A stretch of DNA of 64,000 nt from Acidovorax delafieldii (GTDB lineage: Bacteria; Pseudomonadota; Gammaproteobacteria; Burkholderiales; Burkholderiaceae_C). The stretch's first letter is position 1. Each line of letters begins with the position of its first letter. Position numbers and translations under genes: made by a program. Where the stretch lies: contig NZ_VJWE01000011.1 of the NCBI RefSeq assembly GCF_007993815.1, positions 248,001-312,000 on the forward strand, in the 5' to 3' direction. Under the pieces are notes generated by a model, which saw only the letters and a list, made by a program, of their open reading frames with translations, did no database searches and was not told the DNA's origin. Shown piece by piece: positions 1 to 7,771 of the stretch.

Positions 1-24
1 AGCTTTCAAACGGGGGCCTTGCAT
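1..24 (-). CDS. Start of a second ABC permease subunit (partial)
   Basis: Only the first eight codons are in the window (Met-Gln-Gly-Pro-Arg-Leu-Lys-Ala). The ATG overlaps the stop codon of the upstream permease gene by one base (TGATG), the usual arrangement for translationally coupled permease pairs. In peptide/nickel importers the gene after a DppB-type permease is normally its DppC-type partner, so that is the inferred identity. The sequence shows nothing else. Confidence 0.5.
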
Positions 25-1004
25 CAATGGCCTCCTGCCTTGCCAACGCGCAGTCGAGGATCGACCGCGAAGTACAGCAGGTCCACCACCAGGTTGATCA
101 CCACAAAGATCAACGCAATCAGGCACAGGTAAGCGGCCATCACGGGAATGTCAGCGAAGGTCACCGCCTGGATGAACAGCAGGCCCATGCCTGGCCACTG
201 GAACACCGTCTCGGTAATGATGGCAAAGGCGATCAGGCCACCCAGTTGCAGACCTGTGATGGTCAGCACGGGCACGAGAGTGTTCTTGAGGGCGTGGCCA
301 AAATGGATGGCCCGATTGGACAGGCCACGAGCCCGGGCGAACTTGATGTAGTCGGTGCGCAGCACCTCCAACATTTCGGCCCGCACCAGCCGCATGATCA
401 GCGTGAGCTGGAAGATGGCCAGCGTGATCGCAGGCAGGGTGATGTGGTGCCAGCCCTTGGCCTTGAGCAAGCCGGTGCTCCACCAGCCCAGCTGCACGAC
501 CTCACCCCGACCAAAGCTGGGGAACCAGCCCAGGTGTACGGCAAACACCAAAATCAACAAGATGCCGATCAGGAAGGTGGGCAGGGACACTCCCAGCAGG
601 GACAGTGTCATGAACAGCTGGCTGGTGAAGGTGCCGCGCTTGAGGGCGGCATACACGCCCATCGGCACACCAATGACCAGGGCGAGAAGGGCCGCTACCA
701 GCGCCAACTCGAGAGTGGCCGGGAAGCGCTCGGCAATCAGGCGCGACACCTTGGCACCTTGGCGCAGGCTCAGTCCAAACTCACCCTGCGCTGCATTCAC
801 CAGAAAGTGCCAGAACTGCACAAAGAAGGATTTGTCCAAGCCGAGGGCGCTGCGCAACTCGCGGATCTGCTCGGGGGTGGCGTCCTGGCCCAGCAGGAAC
901 ACCACGGGGTCTCCCACGTACTGGAACAGCATGAAGGAGATGAAGGCCACCGTGACCATGACAATCACAGCCTGTATCAGGCGGCGCAAAATAAAGGCAA
1001 GCAT
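24..1004 (-). CDS. ABC transporter permease, DppB/OppB type
   Basis: Inner-membrane permease of a peptide/nickel-type (PepT) ABC importer, 326 residues. The protein begins MLAFILRRLIQAVIVM, the standard first membrane segment of DppB-like permeases, with the DPVVFLLGQDATPEQ periplasmic region after it. The coupling loop RAEMLEVLRTDYIKFARARG near residue 210 contacts the ATPase subunit. The reading frame can be extended upstream to 1073, but those 23 residues are low-quality Ser/Gly sequence, so the start at 1004 matches the family better. It lies downstream of a binding-protein gene and is coupled to another permease gene at the window edge. The substrate cannot be read from the sequence; di/oligopeptides are the default. 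Confidence 0.88.
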   Translation of the reverse strand: MLAFILRRLIQAVIVMVTVAFISFMLFQYVGDPVVFLLGQDATPEQIRELRSALGLDKSFFVQFWHFLVNAAQGEFGLSLRQGAKVSRLIAERFPATLELALVAALLALVIGVPMGVYAALKRGTFTSQLFMTLSLLGVSLPTFLIGILLILVFAVHLGWFPSFGRGEVVQLGWWSTGLLKAKGWHHITLPAITLAIFQLTLIMRLVRAEMLEVLRTDYIKFARARGLSNRAIHFGHALKNTLVPVLTITGLQLGGLIAFAIITETVFQWPGMGLLFIQAVTFADIPVMAAYLCLIALIFVVINLVVDLLYFAVDPRLRVGKAGGH

Positions 1005-1094
1005 CAGAGAGTCGAGTGAGTGTTCGATGGAAGTGCCGCCGCCACTTTTGGTGGCTGAGGCACTGCGGGTCAATACATCGTCAGATATACCAAA

Positions 1095-1124
1095 GAAAGC
1101 AAGGGCCGCACGGCCCTTGCTTTC
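1095..1124 (-). terminator. Perfect 13-bp hairpin between binding protein and permease
   Basis: GAAAGCAAGGGCC and GGCCCTTGCTTTC flank the tetraloop GCAC, giving an uninterrupted 13-bp stem 17 bases after the stop of the binding-protein gene. Only a weak T-rich stretch follows on the minus strand. In ABC operons such structures usually cause partial termination or protect the 3' end of the binding-protein message, so that binding protein exceeds permease. That role is inferred. Confidence 0.65.
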
Positions 1125-1141
1125 AGTCTGTCAAGAATAAA

Positions 1142-2722
1142 TCAGTTCACCTTGACGGTGCGCATGTCCACGCGGTTATCGGCACGGTGCACCAGTTCGA
1201 TGTTCTTCTTCATGGCCCATGGGATCACCTGGTCATGCAGAGGAATGTGGGACACAGTGTCGTTGGACAGTTGCAGCGCCTCGGTCAGCATGCGGGCGCG
1301 CACCGGTGCATCGGTTTCGGCCTTGATGCGGTCCACCAAGTAGTCCATGCGCTGGTTGCTGTAGCGACCCACGTTGTAGTTGCCGTCACCGCCTTGGCCC
1401 ACGGTGCGCACCAGCGATTGCAGGCTGTACAGCGCGTCGAATGTCGGCACGCCCCAGCCCAGCATGTAGATGCTGGCTTCGTAGCGCTGGATCATCGGGA
1501 AGTAGTTGACCAGCGGCAGCGTGCGCAGCTTGGCTTTCACCCCCACGCGCGCCCACATGGCCGTCACGGCCTGGCAGATGGCTTCGTCGTTGATGTAGCG
1601 GTTGTTAGGGCAGGCGAAATCCACTTCAAAGCCATCGGGGTAACCCGCCTCGGCCAGCAGCTTCTTGGATGCATCAACGCTGTATGGGAAACGCTTGCCA
1701 ACAGCCTCTGTGTAGCCAGCCACTTGCGGCGCAACGATGGTGCCCGTGGGCTTGCCCAGACCGCGCATGATGTTGCGCGAGATGGTTTCTGCATCAATCG
1801 CCTGGTAGAGCGCCTTGCGCACCCGTACATCCTTGAGCGGGTTCTTGCCCTTGATGTTCGAGCCCGGCAGCTCTTCCCGGAACTGGTCCATGCCGAGGAA
1901 AATTGTGCGGTTCTCCACACCATCAATCACCTTCAAGTCAGGGCTGGCGCGCAAGCGACCCAGATCCTGGGGTGACGGGTCGAGCACCAGATCCACTTCA
2001 CCCGACAACAGTGCAGCAATGCGTGTGGCTGCAGACTTGATGGGTGTGTAGACGATCTCGGTCACATTGCCGTCCATCTTGCCCCACCAGTTGGGGTTGC
2101 GCTTGAACACCATCTTCACATCAGGCTGCCACGACTCCAGGGTGTAAGGGCCTGTGCCCATGGCGTTGCGGTGGGCAAAGTTTTCGTCGGTGCCCTTGAT
2201 GTCTTTGGGCTCTACCGACTTGTTCTTTTCCGCCCAAGCCTTGCTCATGATGCGCAACTCGGTCATCTGACGCAGCAGAACCGGATTGGGCGAGGACAGA
2301 ATGACGTCAAAGTTCTGCGCATCCACCTTCACCACTTTGCTGATCCCCTGAACGTAGGGGGTGAAGTTGGACGTTTTGGCCATGGCCCGCTGGATGGAGT
2401 ACACCGCATCGTCGGTGGTCAGCGGCGAACCATCATGGAACTTCACGCCCTGACGCAGCGTGAAGCGCACCTGCGTGGGGCTGATCTCCTTCCAGGCCGT
2501 CGCCAGCACGGGTTCCACATCGAACGTCTTGCTGTTGTAGTACACCAGGCTTTCATACACATTGGCATGAAGGCCGTTTTGCAGCGCATTATTTTGGGAG
2601 TGAATGTCCCAGGTCGCGATTTCCCCCTGACTGGCCCATTTGAAGGGCTTGGCCTGCAATGATGGCGCAAACAGCAGCGCGGCGGCAGCAGCCACCGACA
2701 AAAGACTGTGGTTGAGTTTCAT
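1142..2722 (-). CDS. Peptide-type ABC transporter substrate-binding protein
   Basis: Periplasmic solute-binding protein of family SBP_bac_5 (DppA/OppA-like), 526 residues. It begins MKLNHSLLSVAAAAALLFAPSLQA followed by KPFKW, a clean Sec signal peptide with cleavage after Ala. Family hallmarks are the conserved region VRFTLRQGVKFHDGSPLTTDDAVYS and the repeated two-lobe architecture. The start at 2722 is chosen because AAGAGGGTT lies just upstream as a ribosome site and because translation from 2845 would bury the signal peptide. It is the first gene of an importer operon with the permease genes downstream. The ligand is unknown; peptides, nickel or another small molecule are all possible for this family. 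Confidence 0.9.
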   Translation of the reverse strand: MKLNHSLLSVAAAAALLFAPSLQAKPFKWASQGEIATWDIHSQNNALQNGLHANVYESLVYYNSKTFDVEPVLATAWKEISPTQVRFTLRQGVKFHDGSPLTTDDAVYSIQRAMAKTSNFTPYVQGISKVVKVDAQNFDVILSSPNPVLLRQMTELRIMSKAWAEKNKSVEPKDIKGTDENFAHRNAMGTGPYTLESWQPDVKMVFKRNPNWWGKMDGNVTEIVYTPIKSAATRIAALLSGEVDLVLDPSPQDLGRLRASPDLKVIDGVENRTIFLGMDQFREELPGSNIKGKNPLKDVRVRKALYQAIDAETISRNIMRGLGKPTGTIVAPQVAGYTEAVGKRFPYSVDASKKLLAEAGYPDGFEVDFACPNNRYINDEAICQAVTAMWARVGVKAKLRTLPLVNYFPMIQRYEASIYMLGWGVPTFDALYSLQSLVRTVGQGGDGNYNVGRYSNQRMDYLVDRIKAETDAPVRARMLTEALQLSNDTVSHIPLHDQVIPWAMKKNIELVHRADNRVDMRTVKVN

Positions 2723-2743
2723 GGAACCCTCTTCATTAAAAGT

Positions 2744-2771
2744 TTTACTATGCAGTAAAGGTTGCTCTATA
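2744..2771 (-). promoter_or_regulatory. Candidate operator and -10 box of the ABC operon
   Basis: TTTACT-ATGC-AGTAAA (2744-2759) is a perfect 6-bp inverted repeat with a 4-bp spacer, centred about 30 bases upstream of the binding-protein start codon. TATAGA on the minus strand at 2766-2771 could be the -10 box, which would place the palindrome at the transcription start. No good -35 element is visible. A repressor site is the simplest reading but is inferred. Confidence 0.4.
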
Positions 2772-3164
2772 GCCAACGGGAAATCCCTGAATCCCCGATG
2801 CCATGAAGGGCCTATAACTGCGCTGGCAACGCTTTCGTCATGCAAGGTTGGTGCCAGCTAAAACTTTGCTTTCGCGAGTACCCATTGGCACTCATGCGGT
2901 TGCTCACGAGGGCGATATCGCCTCGGCACCTTTTCAATAAATTTTGGGCCGATGTACCGACGTTGGGCCTCCTAACCGCGGTTCTTGAGCCCCTAGTCGC
3001 TACGGGAACACCGGGCGCATGGAGGCAATCGGCCGCAAAACACAGCCAAAGCTCCGCATGAGCGTTCCTCCTTGGAACACCAACCAGGGAGTCAATTGGA
3101 ATCAACCCAAACACACCGACAAAGGCTCTCTCAGGGACAAAACAAACAAGCAACCCGAGAAATG
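2772..3164. other. Intergenic region upstream of the ABC operon, no gene seen
   Basis: About 390 bases without a convincing coding frame; the available frames have neither ribosome sites nor recognisable protein sequence. The only structure noted is the 12-bp palindrome GGCGATATCGCC at 2911-2922, about 190 bases upstream of the binding-protein start. It could be a regulator site, but at this GC content it could also be chance. Confidence 0.4.
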
Positions 3165-3190
3165 AAAAAAGCCGCCCGAGGGCGGCTTTT
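3165..3190 (-). terminator. Rho-independent terminator of the porin gene
   Basis: Read on the minus strand: AAAAGCCGCCC, a short loop, then GGGCGGCTTTTTT. The stem is GC-rich and ends in six T. It lies 41 bases after the porin stop codon. The flanking A and T runs make it potentially bidirectional. Confidence 0.9.
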
Positions 3191-3231
3191 GAGCTTGTAT
3201 ATCAACAACTGGCCAAAGCCAGCTGACGATA

Positions 3232-4278
3232 TCAGAAGCTGTGACGGATACCGAAGTCGTAACCGTTGGAGTTGCTGTTCACACCAGTCACAGCGCCGTT
3301 CAGAGCTTGTGCAGCGCCGTTCTTGTTGGTCAGGTGAGCGTACGTTGCGTACAGAGCCGTGCGCTTGGACAGGTTGTGCACATAGCCCAGAGCCAGCTTG
3401 TTGGAACGGGGATCAGCACCAACGGTGTCGATCTTGTAGGTGGAGTAGGCCAGACGAACTTCGCCAGCGCCCACGGGCACCAGACCACCGATCAGGAAGC
3501 CCTTGCCGTCGTTGCCGCCGCTGATCTTGTCTTGGTTGTAGTGAGCCATGATCTTGGCCACGCCCAGGTCGTATTGACCGCCCAGGTTCACAGCCTTGAT
3601 GTTGCCCGTCAGGAACTTGGTTTCGGAGAAAGCGATAGCGGCGTTGATGGGGCCGTTAGCGTAACCAGCGCGCAGTGCCAGGCCGTTGCCGTCCTTCTTG
3701 TTGGCAGCGTTGCTGTTGTTCTCACCCATGTAGTACTGGGCTTGGCCGTAGAAACCACCCAGGTTGCCAGGCAGGAAGTAGCCGATGGAGTTCGACGCGC
3801 GGATGGTGGTAGGGCCGCCCAGGCTGGAGTTCAGGGTTTGGGTGGTGCCCACGCCGTTCGTGCCGAACGGATCGAACACGGTCAGGTTCCAGAATTGGGG
3901 GGTGTAGTCACGGCCCAGACGCACTTCACCGAAGCCGCCGTTCAGGCTAACCGTCGAGCGACGGTTGAAAGTCAGGCCGCCGCCAGTGCTGGTAGCTGCT
4001 TGGTTGTTGGTGTTGGTAACGCCGCCGGTGCCGTTGTCGTTGTTCAGACCAGCTTCGAGCCAGAACGAAGCGGACATGCCGCCACCCAGGTCTTCAACGC
4101 CGCGGAAACCCAGACGGCTGCTGTTGTAGCCGGAGTTCGTCAGTTGCGACTTGTTAGAGACGCTGCCGGAACCGTAAGCGTAGGTTGCGTCAACCACGCC
4201 GAACAGGGTCACGGAAGATTGAGCCATTGCAGCGCCGGAAGCAGCCAGCACAGCCAGGGCAATCAGGGATTTTTTCAT
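3232..4278 (-). CDS. Outer-membrane porin, Omp32 type
   Basis: Trimeric general-diffusion porin of the betaproteobacterial Porin_4/OmpC-like family, 348 residues. The signal peptide MKKSLIALAVLAASGAAMA is followed by QSSVTLFGVVDATYAYG, the typical first strand. The internal signatures SSRLGFRGVEDLGGGMSA and RRSTVSLNGGFGEVRLGRDY correspond to the barrel region around the constriction loop, and the protein ends in the C-terminal aromatic signature (DFGIRHSF) recognised by the BAM machinery. It is monocistronic with a strong terminator. This family is the major anion-selective porin of Acidovorax and Delftia, which supports the taxonomic reading. A ribosome site (GGAGTAACTCGCA) precedes the ATG. 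Confidence 0.93.
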   Translation of the reverse strand: MKKSLIALAVLAASGAAMAQSSVTLFGVVDATYAYGSGSVSNKSQLTNSGYNSSRLGFRGVEDLGGGMSASFWLEAGLNNDNGTGGVTNTNNQAATSTGGGLTFNRRSTVSLNGGFGEVRLGRDYTPQFWNLTVFDPFGTNGVGTTQTLNSSLGGPTTIRASNSIGYFLPGNLGGFYGQAQYYMGENNSNAANKKDGNGLALRAGYANGPINAAIAFSETKFLTGNIKAVNLGGQYDLGVAKIMAHYNQDKISGGNDGKGFLIGGLVPVGAGEVRLAYSTYKIDTVGADPRSNKLALGYVHNLSKRTALYATYAHLTNKNGAAQALNGAVTGVNSNSNGYDFGIRHSF

Positions 4279-4593
4279 TGCGAGTTACTCCAAGGTTAAA
4301 CATCGGGCTCCGGTACGGGGGGTCTATGGTGAAAGCACCTGCACAGTCCCGCCGGTTTCCCGGGCCAACCTCCTGGTGGGGAAGTTGCTCTTATTGCACC
4401 AGACCCGGCCGGGTTTCGCAAAGGAATTCACCCACAATCGCCCCGAAAGGGGAAATTCGTTGCAGTGTTGCAACATTTCAGTGCGCACGGGCAAAATCAC
4501 AATTGCTGCATGCAACTCCTGTGCCTTGCCTTGCGGTTTTTTGTATCCAAGTGCAATTTGTGTTTCAACGCCATTGCCATTCGAGAGCTTTCC
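4279..4593. other. Divergent promoter region of porin and coq7
   Basis: 315 bases separate the two divergent genes. Upstream open frames lack family sequence. Visible elements are CCCCGAAAGGGG (4441-4452), able to form a small GNRA-capped hairpin, and GTTGC-AGTGTT-GCAAC (4459-4474), an inverted repeat. AT-rich stretches near 4530-4570 may hold the coq7 promoter. No clear -35/-10 pair could be assigned. Confidence 0.35.
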
Positions 4594-5211
4594 ATGGACG
4601 CTTTTTTGACTGCCGCAGACAACGCGCTGCGCACACTGTTTGCCCAACCCCGCGCTTCCGAACAGACACCGGCACACGGCGTGCCCGAGGCGTCGCTGGA
4701 TCCTGCGCAGAGAAAGCTGGCGGGAGCCCTGATGCGTGTGAACCATGTGGGGGAAGTGTGCGCCCAGGCACTCTACAGTGCGCAGGCGGCCGTCACCCGT
4801 GACCCCGCCCTGCGGGACCACCTGCAGGCAGCGGCGCGCGAAGAGACCGACCATTTGGCATGGACACAACAGCGCCTGGACGCACTGGGCGCACGCCCCA
4901 GCCTGCTCAACCCTCTGTGGTTCGCAGGGGCTTTTGCGCTCGGGCTGGTGGCTGCCAAGGTCAGCGACCGGGCCAACCTGGGTTTTGTGGTGGAGACGGA
5001 AACCCAGGTGGCCGCGCATCTGCAAAGCCACCTCGACAGGCTTCCCGAGCAAGACCAGGCGTCAAGGGCCGTGGTCGCCCGGATGAAGCAGGACGAGGAG
5101 CGGCACGCAGACCAGGCCCGCGCCGCCGGTGCGCTGGAATTGCCCGCCCCGGTCCGCCTTGCCATGAAAGGCGCCGCCAAGGTCATGACCACCACGGCGC
5201 ACTATCTTTGA
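4594..5211 (+). CDS. coq7: 3-demethoxyubiquinol 3-hydroxylase (Coq7)
   Basis: Di-iron hydroxylase of ubiquinone biosynthesis, 205 residues, acting at the inner membrane on 2-polyprenyl-3-methyl-6-methoxy-benzoquinol. It shows the family's four-helix iron ligands: a Glu in [16 protein letters not shown], the E-x-x-H pair in AREETDHL, a Glu in [12 protein letters not shown] and the final E-x-x-H in QDEERHA. Length and motif order fit the bacterial Coq7 group. The start at 4594 is preceded by GAGAG and removes an implausible Cys-rich N-terminal stretch. It is convergent with the OsmC gene. Confidence 0.93.
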   Translation: MDAFLTAADNALRTLFAQPRASEQTPAHGVPEASLDPAQRKLAGALMRVNHVGEVCAQALYSAQAAVTRDPALRDHLQAAAREETDHLAWTQQRLDALGARPSLLNPLWFAGAFALGLVAAKVSDRANLGFVVETETQVAAHLQSHLDRLPEQDQASRAVVARMKQDEERHADQARAAGALELPAPVRLAMKGAAKVMTTTAHYL

Positions 5212-5214
5212 ACC

Positions 5215-5278
5215 CCAAGCTGGCTCACGCAGGCAGCAGGCGCACCAAAACATACGCGCCGCAACCCGCTCAGCTTGG
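5215..5278. other. Nested inverted repeat between convergent coq7 and osmC genes
   Basis: CCAAGCTG (5215-5222) pairs with CAGCTTGG (5271-5278), and within the loop GGCGC pairs with GCGCC. The structure lies between two convergent stop codons and may act as a shared weak terminator. There is no T tract, so the role is uncertain. Confidence 0.3.
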
Positions 5279-5304
5279 CAGTCCAGACCACTACACGCGC
5301 CCCC

Positions 5305-5754
5305 TCAGACCTCCAGCACTTCGAAGCCGGTGGTGATTTCGGCTGTCTTGCCCAGCATGATGCTGGCCGAGCAGTACTTGTCGTGGCTCATGGCAATCGC
5401 GCGCTCCACGGCGGCTGGGGGTATGCCCTTGCCCGTGACGGTGAAGTGCATGTGGATCTTGGTGAACACCTTCGGGTCGGTCTGCGCACGTTCCGTCGTC
5501 AACTTGACGCTGCAGCCGCGCACGTCATGGCGGCCGCGCTTGAGGATCAGCACCACGTCATAGGCGGTGCACCCGCCCGTGCCCGCCAGCACGGTCTCCA
5601 TGGGCCGGGGCGCCAGGTTCTGGCCGCCGTTGGCGGGGTTGGCGGCATCGGGGGCGCCATCCATGGTCAAAACATGGCCGCTGCCGGTTTCGGCCACAAA
5701 ACCCATGCCAGAACGGGTTCCCGCCCCGCCGGTCCAACTGACTGTGCATTCCAT
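5305..5754 (-). CDS. OsmC/YhfA family peroxidase-like protein
   Basis: 149-residue member of the OsmC/Ohr superfamily, which reduces organic hydroperoxides with two reactive cysteines. Both are present: one in the conserved GGCTAYD segment about residue 62, the other in HDKYCSA about residue 127. The order and spacing fit the YhfA-type OsmC subgroup rather than Ohr. AGGAG lies nine bases before the chosen ATG (5754), whereas the longer frame would add about 70 residues unlike the family. It is transcribed alone. The precise substrate is not evident. Confidence 0.85.
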   Translation of the reverse strand: MECTVSWTGGAGTRSGMGFVAETGSGHVLTMDGAPDAANPANGGQNLAPRPMETVLAGTGGCTAYDVVLILKRGRHDVRGCSVKLTTERAQTDPKVFTKIHMHFTVTGKGIPPAAVERAIAMSHDKYCSASIMLGKTAEITTGFEVLEV

Positions 5755-5859
5755 TTGTGTTTCTCCTGTGTGACACGTGGTTTTTTTCGCACGGAAAACC
5801 GAAACGAAAAGAATTTGATGCGAATTTTGCTGCATCGCAACAAGACTCGCGCTAAACTT

Positions 5860-6004
5860 CGTCCATGCGCTGCCGCTTTCGAACAGAAAGGAACCGGCAG
5901 GCGGCAAGAAGCCCGGAACCCGGCACTTGCCTCGCACCGATTGTCTCCTCCATCTCCTCAAAGGATGGATTAGCCCCAGGCCTCACGGCCCGGGGCTTTT
6001 TTTT
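5860..6004 (+). ncRNA. Candidate small RNA ending in an orphan terminator
   Basis: A strong plus-strand terminator (5972-6004) has no coding gene in front of it: the OsmC gene runs the other way and coq7 ends 760 bases upstream. The roughly 140 bases before it contain the C/T-rich run TCTCCTCCATCTCCTC at 5944-5959, complementary to Shine-Dalgarno sequences, followed by AAAGGATGG, which can pair back to it. TAAACT at 5853-5858 is a possible -10 box, giving a start near 5865. The start is approximate and the existence of the RNA is inferred. No plausible peptide with a ribosome site is seen. Confidence 0.45.
5972..6004 (+). terminator. Rho-independent terminator without an upstream gene
   Basis: AGCCCC pairs with GGGGCT, one A-C mismatch follows, then GGCC pairs with GGCC around a TCAC tetraloop, and the structure ends in eight T. 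It is oriented on the plus strand, where no coding sequence precedes it. Confidence 0.85.
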
Positions 6005-6131
6005 GCCCGCTCGCACCGTCCCACGGCAGGTTGCCGTCCCGGATGCCTCGGCCCCTCGCCAGGGCGACGCCCTATGATGTGGGCCCCCGCCCGCCGCCCT
6101 GCGCCGGTGGGGCTCTCCTCCTGCACCTGCC

Positions 6132-7691
6132 ATGACCCAGCACCTCACCCCCGCCGACTACCTCAAGAAAATCCTGACTGCCCGCGTGTACGACGTGGCG
6201 GTGGAGTCGGCGCTGGAGCCCGCCAAGAACCTCAGCCGCCGCCTGCACAATAAGGTACTCCTGAAGCGCGAAGACCAGCAGCCCGTGTTCAGCTTCAAGT
6301 TGCGGGGCGCTTACAACAAGATGGCGCACCTCACGCCCGAGCAGCTGCAGCGCGGCGTGATCTGCGCCTCGGCCGGCAACCACGCCCAGGGCGTGGCCAT
6401 GAGCGCCCACCGGCTGGGCACGCGCGCCGTGATCGTGATGCCCACCACCACGCCGCAGCTCAAGATTGATGCCGTGAAGACGCTCGGTGGCGAGGTCGTG
6501 CTGTTTGGAGAGAGCTATTCCGACGCCTACGGCCATTCCGTCCAGCTGGAAAAGGAACAGGGCCTGACCTTCGTGCACCCGTTCGACGACCCGGACGTGA
6601 TTGCCGGCCAGGGCACCATCGCCATGGAGATCCTGCGCCAGCTGCAAAGCCTGGGCAGCAACCAGCTCGATGCCGTGTTCGTGGCCATTGGCGGCGGCGG
6701 ACTCATCTCGGGTGTGGCCAACTACATCAAGGCCGTGCGCCCCGAGATCAAGGTGATCGGGGTGCAGATGAACGACTCGGACGCCATGATCCAGTCGGTG
6801 CAGGCCCATGAGCGCGTGACGCTGGCCGATGTGGGCCTGTTCTCCGACGGCACGGCCGTGAAGCTGGTGGGAGAGGAAACCTTCCGCGTGGCACAGGGCC
6901 TGGTGGATGACTACATCACCGTCGATACCGACGCCGTCTGCGCCGCCATCAAGGACATCTTTGTGGACACGCGCAGCATCGTCGAGCCCGCCGGGGCGCT
7001 GGCTGTCGCTGCCATCAAGCAGTACGTGGCCCAACGCAAGACCAAGGGCGAGACCTACGCTGCCATCCTGTGCGGCGCCAACATGAACTTCGACCGGCTG
7101 CGCTTCGTGGCCGAGCGGGCCGAGGTGGGCGAGGAGCGCGAGGCGCTGCTCGCTGTCACCATTCCGGAAGAGCGCGGCAGCTTCCGCCGCTTCTGCGAGG
7201 TGGTCGGCGGCCTGCCCGGCGGCCCGCGCAACGTGACCGAGTTCAACTACCGCATCAGCGACGCCGCCCGCGCCCATGTGTTCGTGGGCCTGACCACCAA
7301 TGGCAAAGGCGAATCGGAAAAGATCGCCAAGAACTTCAACCGCCACGGTTTCGAGGCGCTGGACCTGACGCACGACGAGCTGGCCAAGGAACACCTGCGC
7401 CACCTGGTGGGCGGGCACTCGGCGCTGGCGCAGGACGAGCGCCTGATGCGCTTTACCTTCCCCGAGCGGCCCGGTGCGCTGCTCAAATTTTTGAGCCTGA
7501 TGCAGCCGACCTGGAACATCAGCCTGTTCCACTACCGCAACCAGGGCGCGGACTATGGCCGCATCCTGGTGGGCATGCAGGTGCCGCCCGAAGACAAGGC
7601 GGCCTTCGACGCCTTCCTGGCCACGCTGGGCTACCCCTATGTGGAAGAAACGCTGAACCCGGCCTACCGCCTGTTCCTGCGCTCCAAATAA
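6132..7691 (+). CDS. ilvA: Threonine ammonia-lyase, biosynthetic
   Basis: Pyridoxal-phosphate enzyme converting L-threonine to 2-oxobutanoate, the first step of isoleucine synthesis. The 519 residues match the long, feedback-regulated form: a fold-type II catalytic domain (about 1-325) with the PLP lysine K56 in SFKLRGAYN and the glycine-rich phosphate loop AIGGGGLISG, followed by two ACT-like regulatory regions (about 330-410 and 425-519, each starting near ...FPERPGALLKF). Those domains bind isoleucine and valine in the known enzymes. There is no attenuator leader and no obvious ribosome site. Confidence 0.96.
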   Translation: MTQHLTPADYLKKILTARVYDVAVESALEPAKNLSRRLHNKVLLKREDQQPVFSFKLRGAYNKMAHLTPEQLQRGVICASAGNHAQGVAMSAHRLGTRAVIVMPTTTPQLKIDAVKTLGGEVVLFGESYSDAYGHSVQLEKEQGLTFVHPFDDPDVIAGQGTIAMEILRQLQSLGSNQLDAVFVAIGGGGLISGVANYIKAVRPEIKVIGVQMNDSDAMIQSVQAHERVTLADVGLFSDGTAVKLVGEETFRVAQGLVDDYITVDTDAVCAAIKDIFVDTRSIVEPAGALAVAAIKQYVAQRKTKGETYAAILCGANMNFDRLRFVAERAEVGEEREALLAVTIPEERGSFRRFCEVVGGLPGGPRNVTEFNYRISDAARAHVFVGLTTNGKGESEKIAKNFNRHGFEALDLTHDELAKEHLRHLVGGHSALAQDERLMRFTFPERPGALLKFLSLMQPTWNISLFHYRNQGADYGRILVGMQVPPEDKAAFDAFLATLGYPYVEETLNPAYRLFLRSK

Positions 7692-7694
7692 TGT

Positions 7695-7752
7695 CAAAAA
7701 TGGCTGCAAGCGCTAGTTGAAAATGCCTTGACAGCTATCAAATCAGAAGCAT
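7695..7752 (-). repeat. TGATAGCTG/AGCGCT dispersed repeat, intergenic copy
   Basis: Fills the gap between ilvA and cobS. On the minus strand it reads GCTTCTGATTTGATAGCTG, then GGCATTTTCAACTAGCGC and GCAGCCATTTTTG. The second half matches the copy inside dapF at 26 of 33 positions. On the plus strand it matches the copy inside cobS, with shared blocks GCGCTAGT, ATGCC and GACAGCT. Confidence 0.75.
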
Positions 7753-7771
7753 CGAGCACCAGCTGCACACC

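Noticed and set aside
3241..4299. 352-codon plus-strand frame opposite the porin gene
   Set aside because: The minus strand encodes a complete porin with signal peptide and C-terminal signature; the plus frame is Val/Gln/Ala-rich shadow sequence.
4441..4474. CCCCGAAAGGGG and GTTGC-AGTGTT-GCAAC upstream of coq7 as a riboswitch or RNA element
   Set aside because: The stems are short, no known riboswitch consensus fits, and there is no terminator nearby.
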